From positions 248,001 through 312,000 of the forward strand of contig JAHBYX010000002.1 of assembly GCA_019635735.1 (NCBI GenBank): a stretch of DNA of 64,000 nt. The letters run 5' to 3'. Positions within the stretch are counted from its first letter, which is position 1, and each line of letters starts with the position of its first letter. The translations under genes and the position numbers were made by a program. Positions 25,800-34,230 of this stretch are shown here, piece after piece. The notes under the pieces were generated by a model that saw only the letters and a program-made list of their open reading frames with translations, did no database searches and had not been told where the DNA came from. This stretch comes from Mesorhizobium sp. GTDB lineage: Bacteria > Pseudomonadota > Alphaproteobacteria > Rhizobiales > Rhizobiaceae.

Positions 25800-25929
25800 G
25801 CCCCCTCCACCGCCTTCGGCGGTCCCCCTCCCCCGTAAACGGGGGAGGATCGAGGTCGCGCAAGCGGCACCGCCAATCCTCCCCTGCGAAGCGGGGGAGG
25901 GGGACCACGCGAAGCGTGGTGGAGGGGGC
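25800..25929. repeat. composite palindromic repeat between the two permease genes
   Basis: The left half (GCCCCCTCCACCGCCTTCGG from 25800) and the reverse complement of the right half (GCCCCCTCCACCACGCTTCG, ending at 25929) share a common frame of about 50 bases; only the tips of the small internal hairpins differ. Each half folds on itself and the halves pair with each other. The CCCCCTCCACC/GGTGGAGGGGG pattern is a common dispersed repeat of Mesorhizobium-like genomes. Confidence 0.85.
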
Positions 25930-25945
25930 ACAAAGCGAGCTGTCG

Positions 25946-26914
25946 TCATCGGCTCTTCACCTTGTTCAGCACCTTGACGTAAATGTTGGCGAGGCCGAAC
26001 ACCGCGACGAAGAGGATGATCGCGAAGGCCGACGAGAAGCCGGTTCGCCACTTCTCGAAGGCCTCGCGCTTCAGCGTGATCGAGGCGACTTCCGTGGTCG
26101 AGCCCGGGCCGCCGCCGGTGAGCAGGTTCACCATGTCGAACATCTTGAAGTTCTCGATGCCGCGGAACAGCACCGCCAGCATGATGAAGGGCAGCGCCAT
26201 GGGCAGCGTGATCGACCAGAACTGCCGCCAGGGCGACGCGCGGTCCACTTCCGCGGCCTCGTAGATGTAGTCGGGAATGGAGCGCAGGCCGGCAAGGCAG
26301 ATCAGCATCACGTAGGGCGTCCACATCCAAGTATCGACGATGATGATCGCCCAGGGCGCGAGCTTCACCGAGGACAGCATCGCGATGTCGGACGGCGGGA
26401 TGCCGCTGAAGAACGAGACGATATAGGTGAACAGCCCGATCTGCGGCTCGTAGAGAAAGCGCCAGAAATTGCCGACCACCGCCGGCGACAGCATCATCGG
26501 CACCAGGATGACCGTCGTCCAGAACGCATGGCCGCGGAACTTGCGGTCGATCAGATAGGCGAGCGAGAAGCCGATCAGCGTCTGCAGCACGATGGTCCAG
26601 AATACGAAATGCGCCGTCGCCTGCATCGCCAGCCAGGTGTCGGAATCGGTGAGGATCCGCTCGTAGTTCTGCAGGCCGACGTTCCGCACCGGTTCGTTCG
26701 GCCGGTTGGCGCGGTAGTTTGTGAAGGAAAGCTGGATCGCCCAGATCAGCGGGAAGATGTTGATCGCGAGCAGCAGCACCATTGTCGGCGCGATGAAGAG
26801 CCAGGCGACCGCGCGGTCCGACAGGGCCCGCACGCGCTTGGCGACCGGCGCGGGCGTGGCCCGTGCGGCAGTCTCGGCGGCGCGTTCGAGAATGGTTGCG
26901 TTGGCATCGGTCAC
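25946..26914 (-). CDS. sugar ABC transporter permease (MalF type)
   Basis: A 322-residue permease with about six membrane helices; the first is WLFIAPTMVLLLAINIFPLIW. The EAA-type loop is YIYEAAEVDRASPWRQFWSI, and LLTGGGPGSTTEV is the usual motif near the C-terminus. It is the first permease gene after the binding protein gene; an 87-base gap with a perfect 12-bp hairpin separates them. Confidence 0.93.
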   Translation of the reverse strand: MTDANATILERAAETAARATPAPVAKRVRALSDRAVAWLFIAPTMVLLLAINIFPLIWAIQLSFTNYRANRPNEPVRNVGLQNYERILTDSDTWLAMQATAHFVFWTIVLQTLIGFSLAYLIDRKFRGHAFWTTVILVPMMLSPAVVGNFWRFLYEPQIGLFTYIVSFFSGIPPSDIAMLSSVKLAPWAIIIVDTWMWTPYVMLICLAGLRSIPDYIYEAAEVDRASPWRQFWSITLPMALPFIMLAVLFRGIENFKMFDMVNLLTGGGPGSTTEVASITLKREAFEKWRTGFSSAFAIILFVAVFGLANIYVKVLNKVKSR

Positions 26915-26952
26915 GTTCGGGATTCGCTTCGCTGGTCCGGCGGGATGGAAAG

Positions 26953-26985
26953 CCGTCCCGCGGCATCGCCGACGCCGCGGGACGG
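26953..26985 (-). promoter_or_regulatory. 12-bp perfect hairpin just downstream of the binding-protein gene
   Basis: CCGTCCCGCGGC (26953-26964) and GCCGCGGGACGG (26974-26985) pair perfectly around a nine-base loop, 16 bases after the stop codon of the solute-binding protein. No T-run follows, so full termination is unlikely. Stem-loops at this place in ABC-importer operons protect the upstream mRNA and raise binding-protein yield over permease yield; this role is inferred. Confidence 0.7.
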
Positions 26986-27001
26986 GCCTGGGAGGACGAC
27001 C

Positions 27002-28333
27002 TTACATCTTGCCGTCGTCTTCGAACACTTCGGTCCAGTCCTTGACCAGCCCGTCAAGCGCTTCCTTGGCCGTGCCCTGGCCGGCGACCACGTAGTCGTG
27101 GAAGCGCTTCTGCGAGGCCTGCAGCAGCGAGGCGTAGCTCGGCTCGGCCCAGAAGTCCTTCACGATCGCCATCGAGTCGAGGAAGGTCTGCGCGTAGGGC
27201 TGGCTGGCCGCGAAGCCCGGATCCTCCACCACGGCCTTCAGGCAGGAGAAGCCGCCGAGCGACCACCACTTCTTCTGGACGTCGGCGGTCGCGAACCACT
27301 TGATATACTTCAGCGCCGCGTCCTGCTTGTCGGAATAGGCGACGACCGAGATGCCCTGGCCGCCGAGCTGCGCGAACTGCTCGCCATCCGGACCCTTGGG
27401 GTTGGCGAAGAAGCCGACCTTGTCGCCGCCGACCGACTCGTCCTTCTGCAGGCCCGGCCAGGTGAAAGCGAAGTTCATGTGCAGGGCGACCTGCCCGGAT
27501 TTGAAGGCGTCGATGCCTTCGCCCATGTAGCTGTTCGACGCGCCGGGCGGCGTGCAGCAGTCATAGAGCGCCTTGTAGAATTCGAGCCCCGCCACCGACT
27601 TGTCGGAATTGACGAACCCATCCATCTCGTAGGGCTTGTCCGGATTCTCGTATTTGAAGCCGAACGAGTAGAGCACGTCCATGACGCCCATGGTGACGCC
27701 CTCGGAGCCGCGCTCGGTGTAGATCGAGGCGCCGTAGACGGTCTTGCCGTCGATCTCGCGTTTCTGGAAGAACTCCGCGATGTCCTTCAGCTCGGCGAAG
27801 GTCGCCGGCACCGCCAGGCCACGGCCATATTTCTCCTTGAACGCCTTCTGGATGTCCGGATTCGCGAACCAGTCCTTGCGATAGGTCCAGCCGACGACGT
27901 CGCCGAATGCAGGCAGCGACCAGTAGTTCGGCGTATTCTTCGGCCACTGCGAATAGCCGACGACGGTCGCGTCGACGAAGTCGCTCATCTTGATCCCTTC
28001 CTTGTCGAAGAAATCGTTGAGCTTGACGTAGTGGCCGTTCTCGGCCGAGCCGCCGATCCACTGCGAGTCGCCGATGATCAGGTCGCAGAGCTTGCCCTTC
28101 GAGTTGAGCTCGTTGAGGAAACGGTCGGCATAGTTCGTCCACGGCACGAACTCGAATTTCATGCCGATTCCGGTTTCCTTGGTGAAGTCCTTGCTCAGCT
28201 CGACCAGAGCGTTGGCGGGGTCCCAGGCAGCCCAACACAGCGTCAGGTCCTCGGCGGCGGCGACATTCGACAGGGCGGTCGTGGCCAGCAGGCCCGACGC
28301 CAGGCCGAACGCAGTCTTGGTGATGCGATTCAT
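27002..28333 (-). CDS. extracellular solute-binding protein (family 1) of a sugar/polyol ABC importer
   Basis: A 443-residue periplasmic binding protein. The signal peptide is MNRITKTAFGLASGLLATTA with probable cleavage after NVAAAED. The mature part shows LTLCWAAWDPANALVELSKD, IIGDSQWIGGSAENGHYVKL, WSLPAFGDVVGWTYRKDW and VALHMNFAFTWPG, typical of carbohydrate-binding family 1. Start chosen after GGGAGGAA. The ligand is unknown; downstream kinase genes suggest a small polyol or ketose. First gene of a 13-gene leftward operon ending at dhaK. Confidence 0.92.
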   Translation of the reverse strand: MNRITKTAFGLASGLLATTALSNVAAAEDLTLCWAAWDPANALVELSKDFTKETGIGMKFEFVPWTNYADRFLNELNSKGKLCDLIIGDSQWIGGSAENGHYVKLNDFFDKEGIKMSDFVDATVVGYSQWPKNTPNYWSLPAFGDVVGWTYRKDWFANPDIQKAFKEKYGRGLAVPATFAELKDIAEFFQKREIDGKTVYGASIYTERGSEGVTMGVMDVLYSFGFKYENPDKPYEMDGFVNSDKSVAGLEFYKALYDCCTPPGASNSYMGEGIDAFKSGQVALHMNFAFTWPGLQKDESVGGDKVGFFANPKGPDGEQFAQLGGQGISVVAYSDKQDAALKYIKWFATADVQKKWWSLGGFSCLKAVVEDPGFAASQPYAQTFLDSMAIVKDFWAEPSYASLLQASQKRFHDYVVAGQGTAKEALDGLVKDWTEVFEDDGKM

Positions 28334-28430
28334 GCCTTCCTCCCATTTGCGAGGCGCCCGGATCGGCAACCTCGGAGCCCGAAACCCCTCCTCCGGGGCA
28401 GGAACATCCGCAGCTGGGCGAAGCGGCGAA

Positions 28431-28470
28431 TGTTTAGTAATTTGTTTAGTGAAACAGCGATTACTAAACA
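28431..28470. promoter_or_regulatory. operator-like triple TGTTTAGT site upstream of the importer operon
   Basis: TGTTTAGTAAT (28431-28441) and ATTACTAAACA (28460-28470) are perfect 11-base inverted copies with 18 bases between; a third TGTTTAGT lies inside at 28443-28450. A further ACTAAAC is at 28608-28614. The cluster is about 100-140 bases upstream of the binding-protein start in an AT-rich stretch, the expected place for a repressor operator over the promoter. The rest of the 292-base gap (28334-28625) shows no trustworthy open frame. Confidence 0.65.
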
Positions 28471-28625
28471 CCGCAAGCCACATTCGTTGCTGCATTGCAG
28501 CACGAAATGCGCCTTGGACACGCGGAGAATCATGGATTGCGAATGAAACGGGCGAAAAATCCGACGAGATTCAGCAAGATAGCGGCCGACACTGGATCGT
28601 GCGGCGCACTAAACTTTTTCTCGGC

Positions 28626-29081
28626 TCAGCTTTCGAAACGGGCGGACAGGTTCGCGATGCGGCTGACCATGTCGGTGAACTCGGCTGCGATGCGGTCGCG
28701 GAGCGCTGCGGCGACTTCCGGGTATTCTTCCAGGATGCGCCGGAACAGCGTCCGGTTGAGGCGGATCACTTCCGAATCCTCCTCGGCATAGGCGCCCGCC
28801 TTGCGGCGCGAATGGGCGATCAGCGCCATCTCGTCGAGCGTCTCGCCGGGATCCGCATAGCCAAACGTGACGCGCTCCCCGTCCACTGTCTGATAGAGGG
28901 CGATCCTGCCCTTTGCGACCACATAGGCGCAGTCGGCCGCCGTATCCTCGCGGAACAGGTCGCGCCCCTTGATCAGGCGGATGTTCTCGGCTCCGAAGGC
29001 CAGCAGGCGAAGTTGTTCATGCGTCAGGCCATCGAAGAGCCGGACGCCGGACAGTATCCGGATATCGTCTTCCAGCGCCAT
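28626..29081 (-). CDS. cyclic-nucleotide-binding-domain protein without DNA-binding domain
   Basis: A 151-residue protein made of a single Crp-like beta-roll (FDGLTHEQLRLLAFGAENIR, KGRIALYQTVDGERVTFGYA) and a C-terminal helix (YPEVAAALRDRIAAEFTDMV). The phosphate-binding cassette position reads GETLDEMALIAHSRRKAGAY, which departs from the canonical GExALL-RAAT form, so cAMP binding is doubtful. There is no helix-turn-helix. It lies 53 bases downstream of the response regulator gene on the same strand. Confidence 0.85.
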   Translation of the reverse strand: MALEDDIRILSGVRLFDGLTHEQLRLLAFGAENIRLIKGRDLFREDTAADCAYVVAKGRIALYQTVDGERVTFGYADPGETLDEMALIAHSRRKAGAYAEEDSEVIRLNRTLFRRILEEYPEVAAALRDRIAAEFTDMVSRIANLSARFES

Positions 29082-29134
29082 GCGCGAATGTGGCCCTTCC
29101 AGTCCCCCTCCCGCCGGCGCGACTCACGTGCCGG

Positions 29135-29818
29135 CTACGGAACGAGCTTGTAACCGCCGCTTTCTGTCACAAGAATTTCGGCATTGGAAGGATCGCGCTC
29201 GATCTTCTGCCTGAGGCGGTACACATGCGTCTCGAGCGTATGCGTCGTGACGCCGGAATTGTAGCCCCACACCTCCTCGAGCAGCACGTCGCGCGTGACG
29301 ACCTTCTGGTCGGCCCGGTAGAGATATTTGATGATCGAGGCCTCCTTCTCGGTCAGGCGCACCTTGGCGCCCCGCTGGTCGAGAAGCAGCTTCTGGCTCG
29401 GCTTGAACGTATACGGTCCGACCGTGAAGGTCGCGTCCTCGCTCTGCTCGTGCTGGCGCAGCTGCGCGCGTATCCTCGCCAGCAGCACCGCGAACCGGAA
29501 CGGCTTGGTGACATAGTCGTTGGCGCCGGCCTCGAGCCCGAGGATGGTGTCCGAATCGGTGTCGTGGCCCGTCAGCATGATGACCGGCGCCTTGAAGCCG
29601 CCCTTGCGCAAGAGCTTCACCGCTTCGCGCCCGTCCATGTCCGGCAGCCCGACATCCATGATCAGCAGATCGACCACGCCGCCGCGCGCCGCGGCCACGC
29701 CCTTGGCGGCCGTGCCTTCCTGGAGCACGTCGAACTCCTCGTAGAGCGAAAGCTGCTCGACGAGCGTGCTGCGCAGGTCGGTGTCGTCGTCGACGATGAG
29801 AATGGTCCGGGAGGTCAT
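29135..29818 (-). CDS. OmpR-family response regulator, probably CenR-type
   Basis: A 227-residue two-domain regulator. The receiver domain (1-115) has the acidic pair DDD at 10-12, the phospho-acceptor Asp in LLIMDVGLPDMDG, the Thr in VIMLTGHD and Lys in NDYVTKPF. The C-terminal winged helix includes LTEKEASIIKYLYRADQKVV and THTLETHVYRLRQKIE. Length and wording match the envelope/cell-cycle regulator called CenR in rhizobia and Brucella; that name is from memory of the family and not certain. No histidine kinase gene is adjacent. Confidence 0.9.
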   Translation of the reverse strand: MTSRTILIVDDDTDLRSTLVEQLSLYEEFDVLQEGTAAKGVAAARGGVVDLLIMDVGLPDMDGREAVKLLRKGGFKAPVIMLTGHDTDSDTILGLEAGANDYVTKPFRFAVLLARIRAQLRQHEQSEDATFTVGPYTFKPSQKLLLDQRGAKVRLTEKEASIIKYLYRADQKVVTRDVLLEEVWGYNSGVTTHTLETHVYRLRQKIERDPSNAEILVTESGGYKLVP

Positions 29819-29955
29819 TGTTCAATCCGTGGTCTGGCAATGAATTGGGTGTTGACGCGCCGTCACTTATTAGGAACCTGCCACCGGCGGAAGGCGATCA
29901 CCGTGATTTGTTCAGCCCCGCCGGCTTCCTCATGAATGCGTGATGCATTGCGATA

Positions 29956-30495
29956 ATGACCGAATTCCGCTCTCGCCGCACGATATTTGGTGTCAGGCGC
30001 CGGCCTGGCAAGGCCAGCCAGGGCATTCTCTCGCTGGGCGGCCTCACCTTCCGCTGTTCGCTCGGCAAGGGCGGCATCTCGGCGCTGAAGCGCGAGGGCG
30101 ACGGCGCGACGCCGCTGGCGGATCTGCGTGTGCTCGGCGGCTATTTTCGAACGGACGGCTGCGTGCGGCGCCGCGACCGACTGGGCCTGACGCCGATCGG
30201 ACCGGATCTCGGCTGGTGCGACGCGCCGGGAGATCGCAACTACAACCGGCCGGTGCCGCTGCCCTATCCGGCGAGCCACGAGCGGATGCGCCGGCAGGAC
30301 CATCTCTACGACATCTGCATCGTGCTCGACTGGAACATCCGCCCGCGGCGGCGAAGCCGCGGCAGCGCGATCTTCCTGCACCTCGCCCGGCCGGGCTATC
30401 TGCCGACCGAGGGATGCATAGCGCTGTCGCCGCGCGACATGCGGCGCATCCTGCCGCTTCTGTCGACGGATACGGTGTTCCGGGTCATGCGCTGA
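29956..30495 (+). CDS. L,D-transpeptidase (YkuD-family) protein
   Basis: A 179-residue protein with the catalytic motif FLHLARPGYLPTEGCIALS (His and Cys of the YkuD domain). Such enzymes cross-link peptidoglycan or attach proteins to it. No clear signal peptide is seen; the N-terminus is basic (TEFRSRRTIFGVRRRPGK), so export may use a non-classical route or the protein belongs to the short catalytic-domain-only class found in alphaproteobacteria. Its stop codon abuts that of the convergent DUF1761 gene with no base between. Confidence 0.87.
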   Translation: MTEFRSRRTIFGVRRRPGKASQGILSLGGLTFRCSLGKGGISALKREGDGATPLADLRVLGGYFRTDGCVRRRDRLGLTPIGPDLGWCDAPGDRNYNRPVPLPYPASHERMRRQDHLYDICIVLDWNIRPRRRSRGSAIFLHLARPGYLPTEGCIALSPRDMRRILPLLSTDTVFRVMR

Positions 30496-30915
30496 CTATT
30501 CGATCGAAGGACCGCCGAACCAGCCGATCACCGCGCCGATGAGCAGCAGCACGCCGAGCCAGTGGCCGCCGTCGATCAGCGTCAATCTCCAGTCGAAGCC
30601 CTCGTAGCGATGGTTCACGGCCAGCGTGGTGAACACGAAGCCGAACCAGAATATGAGACCGAACATCACGCCGGCCATGACCGACGGCTCGCCGAAAGTC
30701 AGCGTTCCGAGCAGCATCGAGAAGATCACGGCCATCACGATCTCGGCGACGAAACTGATGATGAATGGTGTGATCGAGCGCGACATTGTCGTCGGATCGA
30801 GCTTTGCGGCCGCCAGCCACGGCTTGCTCAGCAGCATGTACCACGCGGCCCCGAACAGCCAGGCGACGACGGCCGCGGAAATGACGGCAATCCAGTTGAT
30901 CGAAGTAATGTCCAT
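30496..30915 (-). CDS. DUF1761 membrane protein
   Basis: A 139-residue inner-membrane protein with four predicted helices (INWIAVISAAVVAWLFGAAW, TPFIISFVAEIVMAVIFSML, VMFGLIFWFGFVFTTLAVNH, LIDGGHWLGVLLLIGAVIGW). The sequence FGAAWYMLLSKPWL and the overall layout are those of DUF1761. Start MDITSINW, preceded by GGAGGGG. Function unknown. Convergent with the L,D-transpeptidase gene. Confidence 0.88.
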   Translation of the reverse strand: MDITSINWIAVISAAVVAWLFGAAWYMLLSKPWLAAAKLDPTTMSRSITPFIISFVAEIVMAVIFSMLLGTLTFGEPSVMAGVMFGLIFWFGFVFTTLAVNHRYEGFDWRLTLIDGGHWLGVLLLIGAVIGWFGGPSIE

Positions 30916-30967
30916 AACGTCCCCTCCAGCTCTCGATGGCGCATGCAACGCCGCGGGCGGCGCTGCG

Positions 30968-31627
30968 TCAAGAGTAGCGCCACACCCTCGTGCGTTTGAC
31001 GTCCGCGTCTTCAAGGGCCCGTGTGACTGGCACCTGATACTCCGCCAGTTGCGTAATGCGCTCTTTCGGCAGGTAGGCGCGGCCGGGATCGCCCAGCAGC
31101 ACCGTTGCGCCGCGATCGGCCAGTGCCGAGAACCAGGGAATCAGCCGGTCGGCGAAGGCGCGGTCGTAGAATACGTCTCCGGCGAGAACCACGTCCCATC
31201 CCCCGTCGGCTCCCACCACATCGTCGGCCGTGAAGTCGACGGCCACTCGATTCGCGGCTGCGTTGAGCGCGATGGCCGGCGCGCAGAACGGGTCGATGTC
31301 GGCGCAGAGCACGCTCGCGGCGCCCGCCCGGGAAGCCGCGATCCCGACCAGCCCGGATCCGGCGGCAAAGTCGAGAACGCGCTTTCCGCGCACGTTCTCC
31401 GGGTTGTCGATGATGTAGCGGGAAAGGCCCTGTCCTCCTGCCCAGGCGAAAGCCCAGAACGGCGGCGGAAGACCTTTTTCCTCCAGATGCTCCTCCGTCA
31501 GGTGCCAAAGGTCGTGCGCCTCGTCGGCCAGATGCAGGACGATCTCCGGAACGTGCGGCGGCGCGATGAGCGCGGTGTTGTCGCGGACGAACGCCTCCGT
31601 GACCCCGACCTGCCTGCTGTCATTCAC
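30968..31627 (-). CDS. class I SAM-dependent methyltransferase (EtfB-lysine-methyltransferase-like)
   Basis: A 219-residue methyltransferase. Motif I is VLDFAAGSGLVGIAASRAGA, the acidic end of strand 2 is VLCADIDPFC, and DVVLAGDVFYDRAFADRLIP is motif IV in the form seen in METTL20/EtfB lysine methyltransferases and PrmA relatives. The N-terminal LWHLTEEHLEEKGLPPPFWAF segment also fits that group. Methylation of the electron transfer flavoprotein is the likely role but not proven. Overlaps the EVE gene by eight bases. Confidence 0.85.
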   Translation of the reverse strand: MNDSRQVGVTEAFVRDNTALIAPPHVPEIVLHLADEAHDLWHLTEEHLEEKGLPPPFWAFAWAGGQGLSRYIIDNPENVRGKRVLDFAAGSGLVGIAASRAGAASVLCADIDPFCAPAIALNAAANRVAVDFTADDVVGADGGWDVVLAGDVFYDRAFADRLIPWFSALADRGATVLLGDPGRAYLPKERITQLAEYQVPVTRALEDADVKRTRVWRYS

Positions 31628-32042
31628 CCTTTAGCCCGCCCATGCGGCAGACTTCCGTCCATTCCGCGTCCGTGACCGGCTGCACCGACAGCCGCGAATT
31701 GTTGACCAGCACCATACCGGCCAGCTTCTCGTTCGCCTTGATGTCCTCCAGCGTCACCGGCTTCGGCATGTCCTTCACGGCGCGCAGGTCGACGCATTCC
31801 CAGCGCGGATCGTCGGTCGTGGTGTCCTGGTGCGCCAGCGCGCAGACCTCGACGATGCCGACGACCTCCTTGCCCTCGTTGGAGTGATAGAAGAATCCCT
31901 GGTCGCCGATCTGCATGGCCCGCATGTTGTTGCGCGCCTGGTAGTTGCGCACGCCGTCCCACTGCTGGCCCTTCTTGCCGGCTGCCTTCTGCATGTCCCA
32001 CGACCATGTCTCGGGTTCTGATTTGAACAGCCAGTGCGCCAT
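31620..32042 (-). CDS. EVE-domain protein (modified-base-binding fold)
   Basis: A 140-residue single EVE domain. Characteristic are AHWLFKSEPETWSWD, QQWDGVRNYQARNNMRAMQIGDQGFFYHSN, and the C-terminal SRLSVQPVTDAEWTEV. EVE domains belong to the PUA/YTH superfamily and are thought to bind modified bases in DNA or RNA. Start MAHWLFKSEP is fixed by the conserved N-terminus. It overlaps the methyltransferase gene and lies 20 bases after gpsA, suggesting one operon from tsaD downwards. Confidence 0.92.
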   Translation of the reverse strand: MAHWLFKSEPETWSWDMQKAAGKKGQQWDGVRNYQARNNMRAMQIGDQGFFYHSNEGKEVVGIVEVCALAHQDTTTDDPRWECVDLRAVKDMPKPVTLEDIKANEKLAGMVLVNNSRLSVQPVTDAEWTEVCRMGGLKGE

Positions 32043-32062
32043 CGAAGCCTCTTTCCTCGTCC

Positions 32063-33040
32063 TCATTCGTCCTCGGCCCGGAGCGGCCGAGACAGCAGTT
32101 CCTCGACCGCGCGGTCGATGGTCAGCGTCCCCGCAAGCATCCGGTCGACCGCATCGGTAATCGGCGCCCGAATGCCGCGCTGCGCGGCGATGGAGGCGGC
32201 GATGCCGGCGGTGGCCACACCCTCCGCAAGCTTCATCCCGGCCACGCTGTCGCCGCGTCCGAGTGCGAGCCCGTAGGCGAAATTGCGCGACTGCGCCGAG
32301 CCGCAGGTCAGCACGAGGTCGCCGAGCCCGGACAGCCCCATCAGCGTCTCCGGCCGCGCCCCGAAGGATGCCCCGATACGGCGCAACTCGACGAAGCCGC
32401 GCGTGACGATGGCCGCCTGGGCGCTCGCGCCGAGCCCGGCCCCGATCGCAGCACCTGCGGCGATCGCGAGCACGTTCTTCAACGCCCCGCCGATCTCGAC
32501 GCCGACGAGATCGTCCGAGGAATAGCAGCGGAACTGCGGCGCCGACAGAAGCCGCGCCAGCGACGCCGCGAGGTCCGCGTCCTCGGCCGCCACCGTGACC
32601 GCGGTCGGCAGCCCCCGCGCTACGTCGGTGGCGAAACTCGGTCCCGACAAGGCCGCCGGCACATTGCCGGGCAGGATCTCGCGCACGATCTCCGACAGCC
32701 GCTTGCCGGAACTGCGCTCGATCCCCTTGGCGCAGATCACCACCGGCACGTCGGCCCGAATCCGCCCGACGAGATGCGTCGACAGGTCCCGCAGCGCCTG
32801 CGCCGGCGCGACCGCGAGCACGCAGTCCGCGCCGTCGAGCGCGGCGTCGAGGTCGTTCGTCGCGCTCAATTCCCGATCAAGCGCGATGCCAGGCAGGTAG
32901 CCGGGATTCTCGTGCCGCTCGTTGACGGCCCGCACTGCCTCCGGATCGCGCATCCAGAACGTCGTGTGGTTGCCGCCGCGCAGCGAGGTGACCGCCAGCG
33001 CAGTGCCCCAGGCGCCGCCGCCGAGAACCGCGACCTTCAT
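32063..33040 (-). CDS. gpsA: NAD(P)-dependent glycerol-3-phosphate dehydrogenase
   Basis: A 325-residue enzyme that reduces dihydroxyacetone phosphate to sn-glycerol-3-phosphate for phospholipid synthesis. The dinucleotide-binding loop [12 protein letters not shown] is at residues 5-16; [25 protein letters not shown], the catalytic-lysine region [16 protein letters not shown] and [13 protein letters not shown] are all present. ATGA overlap with tsaD fixes the start. This pairing of tsaD and gpsA is common in alphaproteobacteria. Confidence 0.96.
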   Translation of the reverse strand: MKVAVLGGGAWGTALAVTSLRGGNHTTFWMRDPEAVRAVNERHENPGYLPGIALDRELSATNDLDAALDGADCVLAVAPAQALRDLSTHLVGRIRADVPVVICAKGIERSSGKRLSEIVREILPGNVPAALSGPSFATDVARGLPTAVTVAAEDADLAASLARLLSAPQFRCYSSDDLVGVEIGGALKNVLAIAAGAAIGAGLGASAQAAIVTRGFVELRRIGASFGARPETLMGLSGLGDLVLTCGSAQSRNFAYGLALGRGDSVAGMKLAEGVATAGIAASIAAQRGIRAPITDAVDRMLAGTLTIDRAVEELLSRPLRAEDE

Positions 33041-34143
33041 GCCTTGGCCCCGCGTTTTCCCGCGCCGATCAGCGGCGCGGCACTCTCGTCGAGCGGCCAG
33101 CGCGAGCGCGGCGCGAAGTGCATCGCCTCCTCGGGTTCGATCCCGGCGCGCAGCCGCTCCAGCCCCGCCCAGGCGATCATCGCCGCATTGTCGGTGCACA
33201 ATTTCATCGGCGGCGCGAGGAAGCGAAAGCCGTTTCGTTGGCAGATATTCTCCAGCGCCGCGCGCACGACCTTGTTCGCCGCGACGCCGCCGGCGACGAC
33301 GAGTGTTGGCGAATCCTCGGCGGGAAACATCGCCCGGAAGCGCGTCAGGCTGCGGGAGACCCGGTCCTGCAGCGTCTCGGCAACCGCCGACTGGAACGAG
33401 GCGCAAATGTCGGCAATATCCTGCTGCGACAACGGCGAAATCTCCGTCGCCGCCTGCCTGACGGCCGTCTTCAGGCCGGAGAAGGAGAAATCCGGCCGCG
33501 CCTCGCCCTTGAGCGGGCGCGGGAAGTCGAATCGAGACGCATCGCCAGCCAGCGCCGCCGTCTCGACGTTCGGGCCGCCGGGATAGGGCAGGCCGAGCAG
33601 CTTCGCCGTCTTGTCGAAGGCCTCGCCCAGCGCGTCGTCGATCGTCGAGGCCCAGCGCTCGTAGTCTCCGACACCGCGCACGAGGATGATCTGCGTGTGC
33701 CCGCCGGAGACGAGCAGCACCAGGTAAGGGAATGCGACATCATCGACGAGGCGCGCCGCCAGCGCATGGCCTTCGAGATGGTTGACCGGATAGAGCGGCC
33801 TGCCGCTGACGCTTGCCAGCGCCTTGCCGGTCATCAGACCGACGATCAGCCCGCCGATCAGCCCAGGCCCCGCGGTGGCGGCGATACCTTCCATGTCGGC
33901 AAGGCCCTTGCCTGATTCCTGCAGCGCGGCCTCGATGATCCCGTCCAGCGCCTCGACATGGGCGCGGGCGGCGATCTCCGGCACCACGCCGCCGAAGGCC
34001 GCATGTTCCTCGATCTGGCTCAGCACCACGTTGGAGAGTATTTCCGGGCGGCCATCGGCATCGAGCGCCACGACCGACGCCGCGGTCTCGTCGCAGCTCG
34101 TTTCGATGCCGAGCATGAGGCGTGTCGGTTTCACCACCTGCAT
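33037..34143 (-). CDS. tsaD: tRNA N6-threonylcarbamoyladenosine transferase TsaD
   Basis: A 368-residue universal enzyme that attaches the threonylcarbamoyl group to A37 of ANN-decoding tRNAs. Signature blocks are [27 protein letters not shown] (metal-binding His), [12 protein letters not shown] (second His site), [11 protein letters not shown] and [13 protein letters not shown]. Start at 34143; MLGIETSC nine codons later is an alternative start with no better ribosome binding site. Divergent from hemC. Confidence 0.95.
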   Translation of the reverse strand: MQVVKPTRLMLGIETSCDETAASVVALDADGRPEILSNVVLSQIEEHAAFGGVVPEIAARAHVEALDGIIEAALQESGKGLADMEGIAATAGPGLIGGLIVGLMTGKALASVSGRPLYPVNHLEGHALAARLVDDVAFPYLVLLVSGGHTQIILVRGVGDYERWASTIDDALGEAFDKTAKLLGLPYPGGPNVETAALAGDASRFDFPRPLKGEARPDFSFSGLKTAVRQAATEISPLSQQDIADICASFQSAVAETLQDRVSRSLTRFRAMFPAEDSPTLVVAGGVAANKVVRAALENICQRNGFRFLAPPMKLCTDNAAMIAWAGLERLRAGIEPEEAMHFAPRSRWPLDESAAPLIGAGKRGAKA

Positions 34144-34230
34144 TGCCGAATTATGGACACCTGGCTAGGGAATGATACTGAGAGGGCCCGGCCGATCCGG
34201 ACCGGCAGGGGTTATCACGGTCCGCACATC

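Noticed and set aside
22237..28333. Identification of the importer as the rhizobial glycerol importer GlpSTPQV
   Set aside because: The two ATPases and a small membrane protein are reminiscent, but the binding protein is shorter than I recall for GlpV and there is no glpD or glpK; the ligand stays open.
25790..28546. A 918-codon open frame antisense to the permease and binding-protein genes
   Set aside because: It crosses several real genes and an intergenic repeat, and has no domain signature; an artefact of GC-rich codons.
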